From Agrostemma githago (taxonomy: Eukaryota; Streptophyta; Magnoliopsida; Caryophyllales; Caryophyllaceae): 64,000 bases of DNA. Shown here one piece after another: positions 1 through 12,229 of this stretch. The translations under genes and the position numbers were made by a program. How positions within the stretch are numbered: position 1 is the stretch's first letter; every line of letters begins with the position of its first letter. The stretch lies in NCBI GenBank assembly GCA_958450325.1, contig OY288254.1, positions 37,023,577 to 37,087,576 of the forward strand, in the 5' to 3' direction. Below the pieces are notes generated by a model. It was not told where the DNA came from, did not search any database, and saw only the letters and a program-made list of their open reading frames with translations.

Positions 1-1125
1 AAAATGGCCAAAATTTACAAGAATCCACAAAAAGGGGATTTGAACAACCCGTAATACATAATTATTAAAATAAACAAGTAGGATCCACACTGCTCGCGAG
101 CCCACAGCCGGAAACACGTATACCCGTCATGTTAAAACATAACAGCCACAATCAGTGGGGAGCAACGTCAACGTTCTCCCAGCCGTATAACGGGATTTTA
201 AAACTGTAATTACTACTATAGAAAAATAGTAAAAATGAAAATCAGTAAAACATTATAAGGAAAATAAGCTTTTAGTGAAAAACTTCACGTAACGAAACAA
301 TATAATAAAAATGAGTTTTCCGAAGAAAACATAAAACATTTGCCAACCTGCAAACCAGATTATATCGATAATAATAAAAATATTCAAAATGGCGTTATGA
401 AATTCGATCAGTGTGCACAAGGCTAGACTTTCACTAGGGATATACTAAATGCTAGCATCGAGAACTCAGACACCAACTTCACACGCAGCGAAGATCCAAG
501 GTCTCTAACTAGGCAACTCAACCATAACAGGACTGCGTGCAGCGAGGTCCTGGTTTAAGTAGTAGACATCCCTCCTGGATACAAACCATATCCAAGTCAA
601 CCCGACGCAACTTACACGATGCGATATCTAAGTTTAAGTGCACAATGCACACTCTCCTGAACAAAAACCAAGCTCAGTTCAACAACCAATGTGCCCCATA
701 AAGACACACCAGCCTTACAGTTGATGGCAAAACGTACATCCCAGACTATATTACTCTAACCCCACACCCGTCCTTATTCCATAACTTTTAAACAAAGTCA
801 TTATCGATATTCAAAAGGATATAATCATTGTAAATAATAAGAGAACAAAGGGAAAAAAGGATCGCCTTCCAAAAGAGGAAACATTCTATTTTAGGAAACT
901 TCTATATATAGAAACTTTACAAAAATAGCATCATATCAAGATAGCAAAAATATTAGTTTATACTAATAAAACATCTTTAGTAAAAGATATAGATTTATAA
1001 AACTAATGTTTTCGGCCTTAACGATACTAATTGTTAAGGTGAGAACATTTGGGTTTATGAAATCATGGAAATATCATACGAGTGTTTATAAGATAGTCAA
1101 AAATGTCTTAAACACTTTAGTACTA

Positions 1126-1216
1126 CTCCCTCCCATTCTTTGAATTTCTACCATTTGATTAAAATACTACTCACATATAATCAACTTATGGTAGGAATCC
1201 AAAGAATGGGAGGGAG
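1126..1216. mobile_element. Stowaway-type MITE
   Basis: A 91-bp segment begins CTCCCTCCCATTCTTTG and ends with its near-perfect inverted complement (AAAGAATGGGAGGGAG). It is flanked by TA on both sides (1124-1125 and 1217-1218). The inverted arms run about 27 bp with two or three mismatches. CTCCCTCC termini with a TA target duplication define plant Stowaway (Tc1/mariner-derived) MITEs. It has no coding capacity. Confidence 0.9.
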
Positions 1217-2619
1217 TACTAATTAGGGTGTTTCCAAAATTTATAAAACTAAAATTCCCTAATTATTATTAGTTTCGACAATACGATTAATAAAAATAGT
1301 AATTACCAAACGATTTACGCAATAATATCCAAAAATTATTGTTAAACTTAAAAATCATGATTTTCCAGAATCTATCAATTTTTTTCAGATTTAAAACAAA
1401 GACCAGAAAATCGGAAATTAAAACGACAAATACGGTTTTAACGATAAACGATGATTTAAAGTGATTAACTTAATTCACCCACTTAACAAATACGGCCGAA
1501 TATTACGATTTTACAAATTAATATGACGATTTAATCGTTAATCTCGTAAAAGCGATAAAAATATCGAAACATGCAAATTTTTAACTTTTAAAAATTTTCC
1601 AGATTATATGACATACATATATTGTCAAAAATGAAATATAAAAATATACATGCAATTACACAATTAAAATCAAGTAATACCGAGTAACATCGACGTTACC
1701 TCTAGTCCAAATCGGAATCGATAATATACTCGTCAACCTCGGGATCGTCCACAAAACCTTAACCACACGAAAATCATGGCAGAAAAATACCATGAGAAAA
1801 ACGAATAAAATCAAGGTGAATAACGCTCGAAAACAACATCGATTATTACCTTAACGATAGGATCGGAATAATGATTAATTTGACGATAAAGATGAGACGA
1901 TTATGACTCGAAAATGAAGCAAAATTAGGCCTTGAAAAATCAGAAATGCCAAGGCTAAAGGAAGGAAGAAGAAAATAGGGTGTTGAATGATTTTTATGAG
2001 AAATGAATGTAAAAGAGTTGGGAGGTTTCTAAAGCTTAAATAAATGAGAATAAATAAGTTGAGGAATCCAATGTGGTATCATTCAAGGTGGCCGGCCAAA
2101 CGAGGTTAAGAGGGAGGACTATGAAAAGTTTACTCATAAATGCCTTGAATAAATGATAAGATTAAAATGAATTAATTACATTTTACTGAAATAAAATGGA
2201 ACGTATTATAAAACGTAGTAAGAGTGTGACAAAAAGATGTGTCGGTCTAAAACATGGGGGAAAAGGTCTCAAATAACTTGTAAGTTGATAAGAAGAAGAA
2301 TCGTAAAATAGTTAAAGGCATTTCAAAGTAATTCGAGTAAACCTCGCGTAAGAAAATAATTATTTACGAAACTTCATAATAAAATCATTAATGGTTAAAT
2401 TTTCGTCAATAAAAATATTTCTAAGTTGAAAATATTATATAAATATGCTTAGACATTTGTAGGAGAAGGAATAACTTAAATCCGAGCTTAAAACGTTAAT
2501 TCGTAGAGAAATAGAATTCCTCGCGGAAAATAAATAGTTTACGAAGAAAACAAAATAAATAGATTTAAAAGAATTAAAATCTTTTAAAATATAAATAAAT
2601 ATCATTAAACTCAAAAATG

Positions 2620-2651
<32 letters not shown>
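2620..2651 (+). repeat. Poly-A homopolymer (32 A)
   Basis: An uninterrupted run of 32 A inside the reverse LTR, about 90 bp from its TGTAACACCC end. It is too long to be trusted to the base in an assembly. It could be a microsatellite or a relic of a poly(A) tail; nothing adjacent identifies a LINE or SINE. Confidence 0.8.
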
Positions 2652-2654
<3 letters not shown>

Positions 2655-2739
2655 TGGAAAAAGAGGAAACGCAAGGCCGAAATGTGAAAGAGTCATAACG
2701 GAAAGGATAAGAGTGCTAGGAAAAATAGCGGGTGTTACA

Positions 2740-4497
2740 GGAGAAATATCACGAGAGTCCTCCCGTGATAACACTATAACGAGAAGAACCAAGTCAATAT
2801 CACCTTCGCCAAAGAAAACATTAGCCACCTCCAACAAAGGGATGTGCACGCCACCAGGGGCCTGAGTCCCTTATTTGAACCACGAGAAAACTATAAATAC
2901 CCCCCCTTCTCCTCCCATTTCGACACACCTCAAGAATTCGAAACACACAATTCAAAATTCTACTTCCCCCACTCTTTACGAGCTCCTTGTTCTTCTTTAG
3001 CTTCGCACTCCGACATTAGGTGATCCACTCGATTGTTTTCTCTTCGATTCACGAATCAACACTACTCTTCCTAGTTCCTCGAGACATTGGCTCTATCCTA
3101 ACGAAAAAGGGCACCCGTGTTTGGCTAGCCACCTCAAGCCTACCGTAGCGACGCTCTGCCGGAATCGCCGCATGAAAGCTAGGAGGATCCGCCGTAAGAA
3201 GTCGTATCGTCACTAGGTTGTCATCTAAACACAACTTTACATTCCGTACTTTTAATTATGCACTTCGATAATGTCGAGTCCTACTCATGTAGATACTAAA
3301 TCCCGGACGCGTCGTAAACATATGTAACATCCACAACTTCAACCATAAGCACTAAAACACCCTAAACTAAACCCGAGTAGTCATGAGATCCGTTCTCAAC
3401 CATCTATGCACCGTGTCTCGTTTAGTGTACACTCTGAGGGTGCAACTCCTAATAACGTGATTTACTTACATTTCGCCTTTACCGCTTTCGTATGATTTAC
3501 CGCTTTTATGACCATAATCTCATGCTAAATTACCTAACACGAAATTCAAAACGTAAACAAACTAAAATCGAACAAGTGGTGGTCGGGTTCCATATTAATC
3601 CCGATGCTCACCCCTCACATGTAGTTTGATGCATCCTTATTAATACTGAGCCGATGCACCTTAAGCAGAATACCATGTAAGGTATACCACGAGAATGCCT
3701 AATATCTGTATTATCACGTTAAAACCGATTTGCTAATACGTATAATGCCTAATACTCTCTACTCTCCTACGTGCATCTTTTCATGGCCTGCTTGTCACGC
3801 GAAATCGCATGCAAAGAATGCAAAAAGTATATAGTTCGACGACAAAAGCCTACTTATCCTTAAACAACCGACATAGCAAAGACATAAGGTTAAAACAACG
3901 GATGTTCTCGTACTTCCGCCACAATTAAGGAACGAAGTTATGAGCCCACCGATTGATTAGTAGAGGCCGCTACGTGCGGGCGGGATTGGGTGTTGACGTC
4001 TATCGGATGTTGGCTTCTCAATACGTACCCTCACCTTTTACTCAGAATCTACGGTTTCCGGATGCCCGAAACCATTGGCAATGAGAGTCATTCTAGACAT
4101 GGAATGCTTAAGGGTAAAAAGTCTTTATCCTTTAGGTCTCCTTGTCTCTCAACTTTGAGCCGTCTATAGATTAAATTTAACTTGAACGGTTTCCGAGTTC
4201 CCAAAATTACTCAGTGGCGACTCCACAAATCGGCAACGAATTCGATTTAATAAAAAGGTCGTCTTACCAAACATATTGGCCTTTGAACATTTACAACCAC
4301 GTCTCTCCACCGATTCCAATGGAAACACGGATTCCCCACATCCGTCTATTACAATTCAAATCGCAACCAAATCGAGGTCCGACACATCGTCCCGTACGCG
4401 AGATCGGATTGGCCCCAACAACGGGTCGCGTGGCTGGCTGCCGCGACCGGGTCCCGCGTGGGTGCTCGTGGGACGAGTAGTGTGGCGAATGACCACA
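2740..4497 (+). mobile_element. 5' LTR (3' part) of Tat-like element G
   Basis: This segment ends in CCACA at 4497, three bases before a tRNA-Arg-type primer-binding site, so it is the downstream part of a 5' LTR. A TATA box (TATAAATA) lies at 2892-2899. The U5 block at 3960-4060 (GTGCGGGCGGGATTGGG and following) is shared with the U5 of the Tat LTRs at 49010, 52590 and, reversed, 6050 and 60360. The stretch 2740-3365 matches 16420-16984, taken as the same element's 3' LTR. The upstream part was displaced by the reverse element ending at 2739. No gene is present. Confidence 0.7.
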
Positions 4498-4500
4498 GTT

Positions 4501-4518
4501 TGGCGAATCCGCTGGGGA
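4501..4518 (+). other. Primer-binding site, tRNA-Arg type (element G)
   Basis: TGGCGAATCCGCTGGGGA lies 3 nt after the LTR end. It matches the complement of the 3' end of plant tRNA-Arg(ACG), TGGCGACTCCGCTGGGGA from memory, at 17 of 18 positions. This primer is typical of Tat/Ogre elements. Confidence 0.75.
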
Positions 4519-5714
4519 TTTGGAAACAAGTTTCCAGCGGTGGTGTAACTCGAACAAGGTCGATGAAGCTAATTTCCTAGTTCCTTTTTTCTGGTCAGTA
4601 CAGGTTTTGTAAAAGGCCCATCCTATCCAATGTTAAGACCAATCGACCTTCCTGCGGAAAGATCCCCAGACTGGACTCGCGGGGGGACCCTCGATTGACG
4701 TTCCGATCGTCCAAGGTAGTCACGCATTCCGTGAATATGCCAAGCGAATTGCACTGAGAAAATGGGACGACGCTCACCTCCCCTGGTGACCTGTCACCGC
4801 CTCAGCAAAGACTATTCGTGGACGGTAGCCTACCCTAGCCTACACGTGTTTGCATCCTGCATGAGTGTATGCAGTCCTAGTTATGTGTAGCGTGTTGTGT
4901 TAACCCGAATAAAACATTAAAATCCGGATTCAACCACAACAACATATTCAACTACACCCAAACTCCGTTTTCGAAAAGGACATCTTTTTCAAAATCACCT
5001 TTTGGCACCATTACTCCGCTCAAAATCAAACTTGTTTTCAAAGACACCTTAGCGCCATCATTCTGGCTAAGTTGACATTTACCGTTTTCAAAAATCGTTT
5101 TAGCGCCATTGCTTTTGGCCAAAAACAAAACTCATCATTTTCAAAAAAAACAAACAACGATATATCGTCACTATGGTCAAACTTCCAACCAATGGGATCA
5201 AGGTACCTAATACGGCTACATTTTGTTTTCAAAACATTTTTGCACATACCGTTAGCATCACCGAAATTTAAATTAATGAAGTTACGGTTTCTAACACGGT
5301 TAGATTTCCCACAAAGCATTCTACACATACCGTCACTATCGTCGAAATCCTAATCAATGGGATGGAATCGACAAATATGGTCACGCGTTCATTCGTTTTC
5401 AAAATTTTCTAAAAACACTATCACCGCCTAAATTCCATAATAGGAATTTGGTCATACATTCAAAACACCATCACAGACACCGAGTTTTCTCACGAACACC
5501 CTTTACACCGCGAACGTCGAACTCCTAACTAATAAAAGTCTCGATAAATAACACGAAATCAAGTTTTTCACATATCTTCAAAACCAGCTCTTCTACAACC
5601 ACATTTTCGCAAAATCACAATCAACATTTTGCTATCGTCAAACCCCCGACACCCACATAGCGACACTTTTCGACATACCATAAACGATGTCACTTAACCA
5701 TCATAATGTCGACT
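4519..5714 (+). mobile_element. Untranslated leader of element G
   Basis: There is no credible gene. After the PBS, the region 4970-5420 carries degenerate repeats built on TTTTCAAAA and GCGCCAT/GGCACCATT words, like the leader repeats of elements D (49780-50000) and E (59080-59640). It is cut at 5714 by the 3' LTR of the reverse element F; the last five bases, CGACT, would be F's target site. Confidence 0.6.
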
Positions 5715-8233
5715 TGTGGACATGACGTAGATCCACCTCGACGCGGCCACGCGCGGGTTTGGGTAGGCAAATGAATCTCGTGGTAAGATTGTTCTCGGGT
5801 TCGAAATTTAAGTCAAAGATGGAGTCGCCACCGAATTTTGTGGTTATTCGGAACCATTCGAGCCCACTCTATGTCGTCATGGGCCGTACACAAAGTATGG
5901 CCCATTTCGATTTCAGAGTTTATGGGGCTCGTCCCTTTGCATTGCAATACCGATACCATCTGCACCGGTAATCGTGTATAGAATGACTCTCGTGCGCCAA
6001 CGGTTTCGGGCATCCGGAAACCGAGGTTCTGAGTAAGGGGTGAGGGTACGTGTTGAGAAGCCCACTAAGGACACCCAACCCCGCCCGCACATGGCGGCCT
6101 CTACTAAGACATCGTCCGTGTTCGTGTACGCGCGCTCTAGTAAAATGACTAAATGATATGCAAACAGCGTTTTTTTGCTAAGCATGTGAGTTATTGGTTA
6201 ACTACGTCATTTAATGCATCTAATTATGGTCGAAGTTGTTTAGCATGCGAGGTTCATTTATAAGGCGATAAACATCCAAAATAAACAAAGCTCGTAAATA
6301 AGTTACAAATTACACGGGCGGAAATACAACCCGGCCAATACAAAAATTACAACAATAAAAATAGCGTAGACGGAAAATAAAAGAAGCGGTAAATAAATAA
6401 AAACGGACCCGTATATAAACTAGACCATGAATCGTGTAGATGGACGAACTCCGATTAAATACACATTATGTTGTGCATTAAACGAAGGACGGAGACATAG
6501 GACCTAGGCATGATGCTAGCCCGATCCCATGCCTCGATGCCTTGTCCCGACTTATCACTTCGAAAAATCGAGCAAATTCGTTCTAGTGAAGTGGTATGCA
6601 TGAGTTTTAAAAAAGGAAATCACGTGATTGGCTTTACACGTGGCGACTAAGTCATTTTGAAAAGACGAGGCTCGGATGATAAGAAAAGCTCTCAGTTTTC
6701 TGGGCTACAGGACCCACTCTATCGAGTCGTGGTCTGACTCGGTCGAGTGTGTCCTCGAGGAGGCTACTGCCCAGGATTTGGGGTGCTACTCGATCGAGTA
6801 GCCTATGGTACTCGGTCGAGTGGCACCTCTACGAGGCATGGCTTGTCTCGTTTTTATGTTTGAAAATCGATGGTTGGCCGAGTTAAATAGAAATATCGCA
6901 CAATTTAAACTTAACTCGGCTTCCGGTACTATAATCGTGTATGTATACAATTATAATACCGTTATCGAAATTTTATGAAAATGTTATCGTTAGATTGAAA
7001 TTTTGGATTAGTGACGAAATTGTATCCCTCTACGTCACGACATCGATACTAATTCTTTTGGATTATGTGATGTCGGTTTTCGTATCCACGGGTTCCGTAC
7101 TAATCGCAGAAATGGATCCATATGCGTTCAACTACGAATGACCATGATCGCGTTACGCCCTTGAGTACATTGGGGCGGTGCTCCTCGAAAGGGTGCCACC
7201 TCCGTCGTTGCTCGTAAAGGGATTAAATGGACCATAAATGGTCGTCGTAGTCAAACGTGTTTAGATCCGAGTTTTAATACTATTATATGTGTACACGGTA
7301 TATAATGTTAGTAGTAAGAAAAATAAATTGAAAATGCAAAAAGAACAAAACGTTAGTGTTAGTGTTACTATACTAAAATGATTACGATATAAAATGCGAA
7401 AATGTAAATAAAAAAACGAAGTAATAAAGATTGAGACGGGGTTTATGACACCCTCAACATACATGCTTAGTAAAGGCCTCGGAAATAGACTCGTAATAGC
7501 GGCACGGACGCGGGAGTATCGAGGATGTACATGAGTTATGGTGTGTGGGGGGGGGGGATGATTCGTCGGTTTTTCGAGGGACGAATGGCTCGGCTTTTGA
7601 TTAGGGTTGCTAGGGGTTGAAGTGTAGGGTTGATGTAGAGTATTTAGGGTAGAAATGTAGGCTTTTTTGCATGAAAAAATCTCACTTTGTGAAGGGTTTG
7701 AGGGGGTATTTATAGAGTACACCCCTCGACCTAGGGTCACTCGATCGAGTGGCCCTTGTGCACTCGATCGAGTGCCTTTGAAAACGGGTCTGGTCCGGTT
7801 TTTGAGGCTCCACTCGACCGAGTGGGTCAATCCACTCGATCGAGTGGATAACGGTAGCGAGACATTTTAGGAAATGGTTGACTTTTGATTGTTTTTTGAA
7901 TTTTGTATTTGGGCGCAATTTTCTAGAAACGCATCAGGCTGATTTATGTGACAGATTCGTCCTTGACCGGGTTTTGACCCGGTCGCCAAAAGACGGTTTT
8001 TATTTTTGGTGTTGGTTTTGGCCCAAATTAGTCTTATTTTGCTCGGAACGACCCACTGGATCTGAATTTGAGGTTGGTTTTGAGATATTTGTACTCCGCT
8101 AAATGTCCATGTCGGATATTATTGGTTCCGAGCCCATATCCGAGTATACTAAGTCACGTTTGCGTCCGATCATCATCGGGTGTTTTGTCGGGAACTGCTA
8201 TAGACACTAGCAGGCAAAATGCGGGTGTCTACA
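5715..8233 (-). mobile_element. 3' LTR of element F (2519 bp)
   Basis: The LTR runs from TGTGGACATG (reverse complement ends CCACA) to GTCTACA at 8233 (reverse complement starts TGTAGACACCCGC). A reverse TATA box (TATTTATA, 7707-7714) is followed at 7738-7846 by four CACTCGATCGAGTG-type palindromes. A second, looser cluster is at 6714-6825. The conserved block ACACCCTCAAC...CATGC lies near 7448-7466. A 10-bp PBS-like word, GGAGTCGCCA, is at 5821-5830. No gene is present. Confidence 0.85.
7738..7846. promoter_or_regulatory. Cluster of CACTCGATCGAGTG palindromes beside the LTR TATA box
   Basis: Perfect 14-bp palindromes occupy 7738-7751, 7761-7774 and 7833-7846, with a one-base variant (CACTCGACCGAGTG) at 7811-7824. 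In LTR orientation they lie about 25-140 bp upstream of the TATA box. Equivalent clusters occur in the other Tat LTRs except those of element D. Position and symmetry suggest a protein-binding site, but this is inference. Confidence 0.6.
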
Positions 8234-8246
8234 GAGCCCCCACTCT
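8234..8246 (-). other. Polypurine tract of element F
   Basis: Reading the minus strand, AGAGTGGGGGCTC immediately precedes TGTAGACACCC, the start of the 3' LTR. The same tract precedes the 3' LTRs of D (56695-56707) and, in variant form, E (25491-25503). Confidence 0.85.
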
Positions 8247-8925
8247 GACTGAGGCATGGACAAGGCGAAAGTCAGAGTAGCTACCAGGCCAATCGCAGAT
8301 TACGACTTGGCAGCCTTCCGGTCGGGTCGTTTATAGTCCAATAGACTTGCGTGAAGGGCTCGCCAGCCATAAGCAGAGGGTCATACCTGTCCTGATGATG
8401 GTAGCTCTGTGGGGAGTCAAACTTGCCTTTGAGGGTGTAGGTGTACCCGTATGCCGACACATCACATCTTGGATGTAGCATTCCGAGGGAAACATTGACT
8501 TACGCTGGGGAGTGAAATAGCTGCGCGGAGACTTGCTTCTGAAGTCTAGGGGTGTACCTGTATGCTGACACATAACAAATCGCATGTAACACATAGGCAA
8601 AACACCGACTCATGCTGGGGAAAATAAGATATTGATTTTTGAAAGTACAAAAAATTTGAAAGATTTTTTTTATCACAATTTTTTTTTTAGAAATTTTTTA
8701 GGAAAGCTCGGGACGACTTGATTCCTGTTCTAGGTTCTAAACTGCAGTCAGGCCTGCGCGCGCGTAGGGTCCAGGTTTGCTGAGGAGGCATGGTAGTTAG
8801 GGTTACAGTTAGGGCTTCCAATTATAAATATAGGTCTCCCTGCTTCAACCTTTGCATCCCAAATCAAATTCTCCTTCTTCTCTTCAAAATCTCTCAGTCT
8901 TTCAAGAAAATTTGAAATTTCTGTC
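8247..8925 (-). mobile_element. 3' untranslated region of F with short tandem duplication
   Basis: No gene is present. Two copies of a roughly 120-bp unit (about 8395-8512 and 8513-8625) share GTGTACC.GTATGC.GACACAT and a CATGCTGGGG/TACGCTGGGG end. They correspond to the 60-odd-bp tandem repeats in the same position of D and E. The rest is AT-rich spacer before the antisense ORF. Confidence 0.55.
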
Positions 8926-10686
8926 ATGGGCATCGATTATTTGACAGCAATGCTTTTTGCCTGGTCCCAATACTTTCGAGACGAGGAAAAGGTACAGTTG
9001 ACTAAGATGGGAATTGTCAGTCTGTTCCCATTTCAACTCTGATAATCGACTCACACTTTTTGGACGCCTGCTTGACGTTTTGGGGTACTACCCATCACGT
9101 CTTCGCGTTCCCGCGAGGGGAAATATGTCCTCTCCCTGAGGAGATCGCAGCTATAGGTGGTTGGAGCCCTATTGCTCGTCTTGCTATCCCTCCGTTCTAC
9201 CCGGATCCAAGAAGGAGGCTGAGGGATTTCTTGGGTCTGTCTCATGCCGAGACAGATCGAATGGTGCGGGGAAATACTGTTTCCCTTTTCAACCTAGCTG
9301 ACAAGTTTATGAACCTCCAAGACGTGAGGATCACTGCTGCTCATAGGCGTAGGGCTTTTGGCTTTTGCATGCTGCACCGCTACGTCTTCGAGGGGATGAT
9401 GGATGTTGAGTCGTGCTTGGGTCAAATCAAGTTGATTGGTGTGGTTGACCAGATGGAGACTGGTCATAGCCCTGCTTGGCTAGCCACCGGGGAGATCATC
9501 ATGGGTCTGGATGTTAGGCGTCTTGACCCGGACCGACAGCTGACGGGGAGTACCCGTATTCTGCAGGTATACATTCCACAATTTTTTTTTATATTTTTTT
9601 TTTGCTTTCGCGCGAATTTCTGATGTTCGTAAGTCACTCGATCGAGTGACACTCTTAGCGAGCTACTGCCTGTTTTTGGAGGGCTTACTCGATCGAGTCA
9701 GCTGCAGTACTTGATCGAGTGGGCTGTAGCGGACCACTTACTCATGGATTTCGTGTATACTTTCAAATTTGGTTGTCGGAACGTCTCTCAATTATAGAGT
9801 CCCCTCCGAGTATTCCCAACTACCGTAGCAGCCAAATCAGCTCGAGGAGGCGACGTATAAGCTCGAGTCATCATATAAACCGAGCTTATTGGGATGAGGA
9901 GCTAGTGTTCCATGGTGGTCCTTTGATTAGGTGGACCGTCGCTTGGTGGCTCCTTTCGAAGTTGACTGGATTGGCCAAGAGAGACCAAGCCCGCTACCTG
10001 GTGATTCTGTCTCTCGACTGAACAGTTCACATTTACCCGGACCGCCTTCTGAGGCAGTTCGGTTTGTCTCAGCGCATTCATGAGACTGAAGCCATCATTA
10101 GCGTCTCGCTCCAATTGACGGACGCTATGTGCGACACATGGTTGCAGAGGTGGTTTACCCGTCCCACGTGGACCATACCCAGCCCTTGCCAATTCGCTTG
10201 GGTTTCACGGGCTTACCAGAAGTGGACTTCTGAGGAGTCCGAGGAGGCTCGCAAAGCTTTGAAGGTTGATGAGGCCTTCGAACTAGTCCGTCGGGAGACG
10301 GTGAAGGACAACAGGGGTTTCTTCGACGAGGGAGACACTCCTGCTACTTTAGTCCGATTAGAATCGGGTCTTAAGTCACAAACTAAGACTCGATCTAAGG
10401 AGGCCGGTGCTAGCGGCATGCGGGGGCAGCCAAGCCCCCAGACTGACTTAGAGAGACGACTTGGGCCCAAGACTGGCGGCTAGGAACCGACCAGGCCCGC
10501 GCAAACGGCTTCCTGAGTCTGTGAGGGCCCGACTTGGGCCCGTCAAAGTGATCGAGGACTCGAGCTCAAAGAAGCGAGTCCGAGATAAGGAGGTTCCCGT
10601 GGTGATTAGGGAACGCTCCCCTCCACGTCGTGGTCAGTGGACGGCCAAGGAGGCCAAGGACAAGGGGAAGGGCAAGATGCCCTGAA
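8926..10686 (+). pseudogene. Antisense extra ORF of F with plant-mobile-domain-like protein, decayed, probable intron
   Basis: It lies between pol and the 3' LTR of F but on the opposite strand. A start codon at 8926 gives 38 codons (MGIDYLTAMLFAWSQYF...) up to TGA 9040. The frame changes by 9060 and continues with FWGTTHHVFAFPRGEICPLP, which resembles the start of the plant mobile domain (PMD), down to a splice-donor-like CAG|GTATAC at 9564-9569. A T-rich, intron-like stretch with three CGATCG palindromes follows. Coding resumes near 9730 with a PMD-like segment (YFQIWLSERLSI), meets TGA at 10019, continues in frame (PDRLLRQFGLSQRI) to 10483, and ends in a Lys/Arg-rich tail in another frame at 10461-10685. 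Extra ORFs with a transposon-related domain are reported for Tat elements; calling this one PMD is from recall of the family. The acceptor site is unresolved. Confidence 0.6.
9567..9729 (+). other. Putative intron of the antisense ORF
   Basis: It starts GTATAC after CTGCAG, has T-runs at 9582-9602, and ends at one of several AG sites (for example 9728-9729). None of the acceptors restores the downstream frame exactly. It contains ACTCGATCGAGT at 9635-9648 and 9687-9698 and a variant at 9709-9721. On the element's own genomic transcript this intron would be antisense and could not be spliced out. Confidence 0.4.
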
Positions 10687-11074
10687 TACCGAGTCCTTAG
10701 TTTTATTATTTGAATATTATTATTATTTTTTGTTGTGTCGTGTGCTTTTTTTTTATTGCATTTTTGAATTCCTGCATTTTGTAATTCCCCGAGTTTATCG
10801 GGATTTTTTATGAATTAATAAAAGAAGTTTATTATTAAACCGTTCCTGTCTTTTCTCGATTGCACTGGTTGTACCCTTTTGAGGAGTTGCCTACATATCC
10901 ACAAATAGTGGAATCAAACCAAACGTAGTTCAAGCTCGGTAGATTTGCAATCTCGAATTACACCAAGACTATTGGTTCAAGATGCTTGCGACAGTAGAAT
11001 AAATAATTCTAGCTCATTGAATTGCTTTTTGAAAAAATGATTTTGATAAATTTGCTAATGACATTGAGAGAGGG
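10687..11074. other. Spacer between antisense ORF and integrase of F
   Basis: No gene is seen. AT-rich sequence follows the antisense ORF stop, with a possible poly(A) context for that ORF (GAATTAATAAAAGAAG near 10812). The integrase ORF then begins to read in from the right on the minus strand. Confidence 0.5.
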
Positions 11075-12139
11075 CTAAGGGTAGTAACGCTTCAGCTGGT
11101 CCAGGTTGGTCGGGTTGACGAACTCATTCCCGTCCAGGTCCGTCAGCATTACTGCTCCTCCCGATAGGATCTTCTTTACCAAATATGGCCCAGCCCAATT
11201 AGGTTTGAATTTTCTCCTTGGGTCAACTGGTAATAAAGCTCGAACCGACTTAAGGACTAAATCCCCTTCCTTAATGTTCCTGGGCCTTACTCTTTTGTTG
11301 AAGGCCCGTTGGATCCTCTTTTGGTAGATTTGAATGTTGTTGAGGGCACGAGATCGTCGTTTGTCCAATAGAACCAACGAGTCATACCGTGCTCGCACCC
11401 AATCACCTTCGGCTACTTGGCTTTCTAACAGAATACTGAGGGACGGTACCTCCAATTCAACTGGTTGGACTGCCTCCATCCCATAAGTTAGGTAATACAG
11501 TGTCGCCCCGGTTGCGGTGTGAATTGACGTCCGGTATCCCCATAGGGCAAAAGGTATTTTGTCGGGCCAGTCCCGGTAATTATCAGCCATCTTTTTGAGT
11601 ATGGTGACAATTGTTTTATTGGCCGCCTCTACTGCTCCATTAGTTAGGGGACGATAGGGCGAGGACGTATGCCTTTGAAATTTATACTTGGTCAGCAGGG
11701 CCGCAGTCTCGGCTTGAAAATGAGTCCCGTGATCACTGATAAATTCATGCGGGATGCCATACCGACATATTATCTTGTTCTGGATAAACTTGGCGACATG
11801 CTTAGCATTGAGAATGCGATATGATTCAGCTTCGACCCATTTGGTGAAGTAGTCGATAGCTACCAAAATGAAACAGTGTCCGCCAGTACCAGAGGGATTT
11901 TTTTTCCCGATTATGTCGATACCCCATGTCGAGAAGGGCCAAGGCGACGTCATGGTATAAAGCAAGGATGATGGCAAATGCTGCACATTGGCGAAGATCT
12001 GACAGTTATAACAATGTTTGACATATAACTGACAGTCGGCTTCCATAGTATTCCAATAATACCCGAGCCTCATGATTTTCCGGACCAACATGTGAGCATT
12101 CATATGTGGGCCATTTTCACCATCGTGTATTTCGGCCAC
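11075..12139 (-). pseudogene. Integrase of element F (Tat lineage), reading frame intact but isolated
   Basis: A 354-residue open stretch from 12139 down. Residues 5-46 form the zinc-binding region (HDGENGPHMNAHM ... CYNC). The catalytic core has D75 (TWGIDIIG), D136 (ISDHGTH) and E171 (TNGAVEAANK), a D-34-E spacing that matches my recollection of other Tat integrases. The C-terminus (GDLVLK..., KFKPNWAGPYLVKK) is the GPY/F-like module; no chromodomain is seen. The frame continues upstream through 12140-12229 to an in-frame TAA at 12230, which separates it from the RNase H part of the polyprotein. The enzyme would insert element cDNA into the genome, but this copy cannot be made as part of an intact Pol. 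Confidence 0.85.
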
Positions 12140-12229
12140 AACCTTTTTGGCCTTATATTTATCAACACAAAGGAGGAGAGCCCCCTGTGCTGTCTTTTTG
12201 TAAAGTTGTCCGTCATCAGTACGGACGAA

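Larger units (their letters stand above)
1..2739 (-). mobile_element. LTR of an unidentified Ty3/gypsy-like element, reverse, left end outside window
   Basis: The plus strand reads GGGTGTTACA up to 2739, the reverse complement of TGTAACACCC, a common start of chromovirus-type plant LTRs. The next five bases (GGAGA, 2740-2744) could be its target duplication, but the other end lies outside the window. The region is AT-rich, has no credible ORF, carries a Stowaway MITE at 1126-1216 and a run of 32 A at 2620-2651. The sequence to its right belongs to the interior of a Tat-type LTR, so this element probably inserted there. Whether it is a solo LTR or one end of a longer element cannot be decided here. 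Confidence 0.45.

Noticed and set aside
2617..2865. 82-codon Lys-rich frame starting in the poly-A run
   Set aside because: It is made by the homopolymer and runs across the LTR border at 2739.
7261..7830. 189-codon minus-strand frame in F's 3' LTR
   Set aside because: It lies within the promoter/R region of an LTR, translates the palindromes and a G-run, and is not kept in the other Tat LTRs.
7738..7846. CRISPR-like array from regularly spaced palindromes
   Set aside because: Spacing is irregular, repeats are only 14 bp, there are no cas genes, and the host is a plant.
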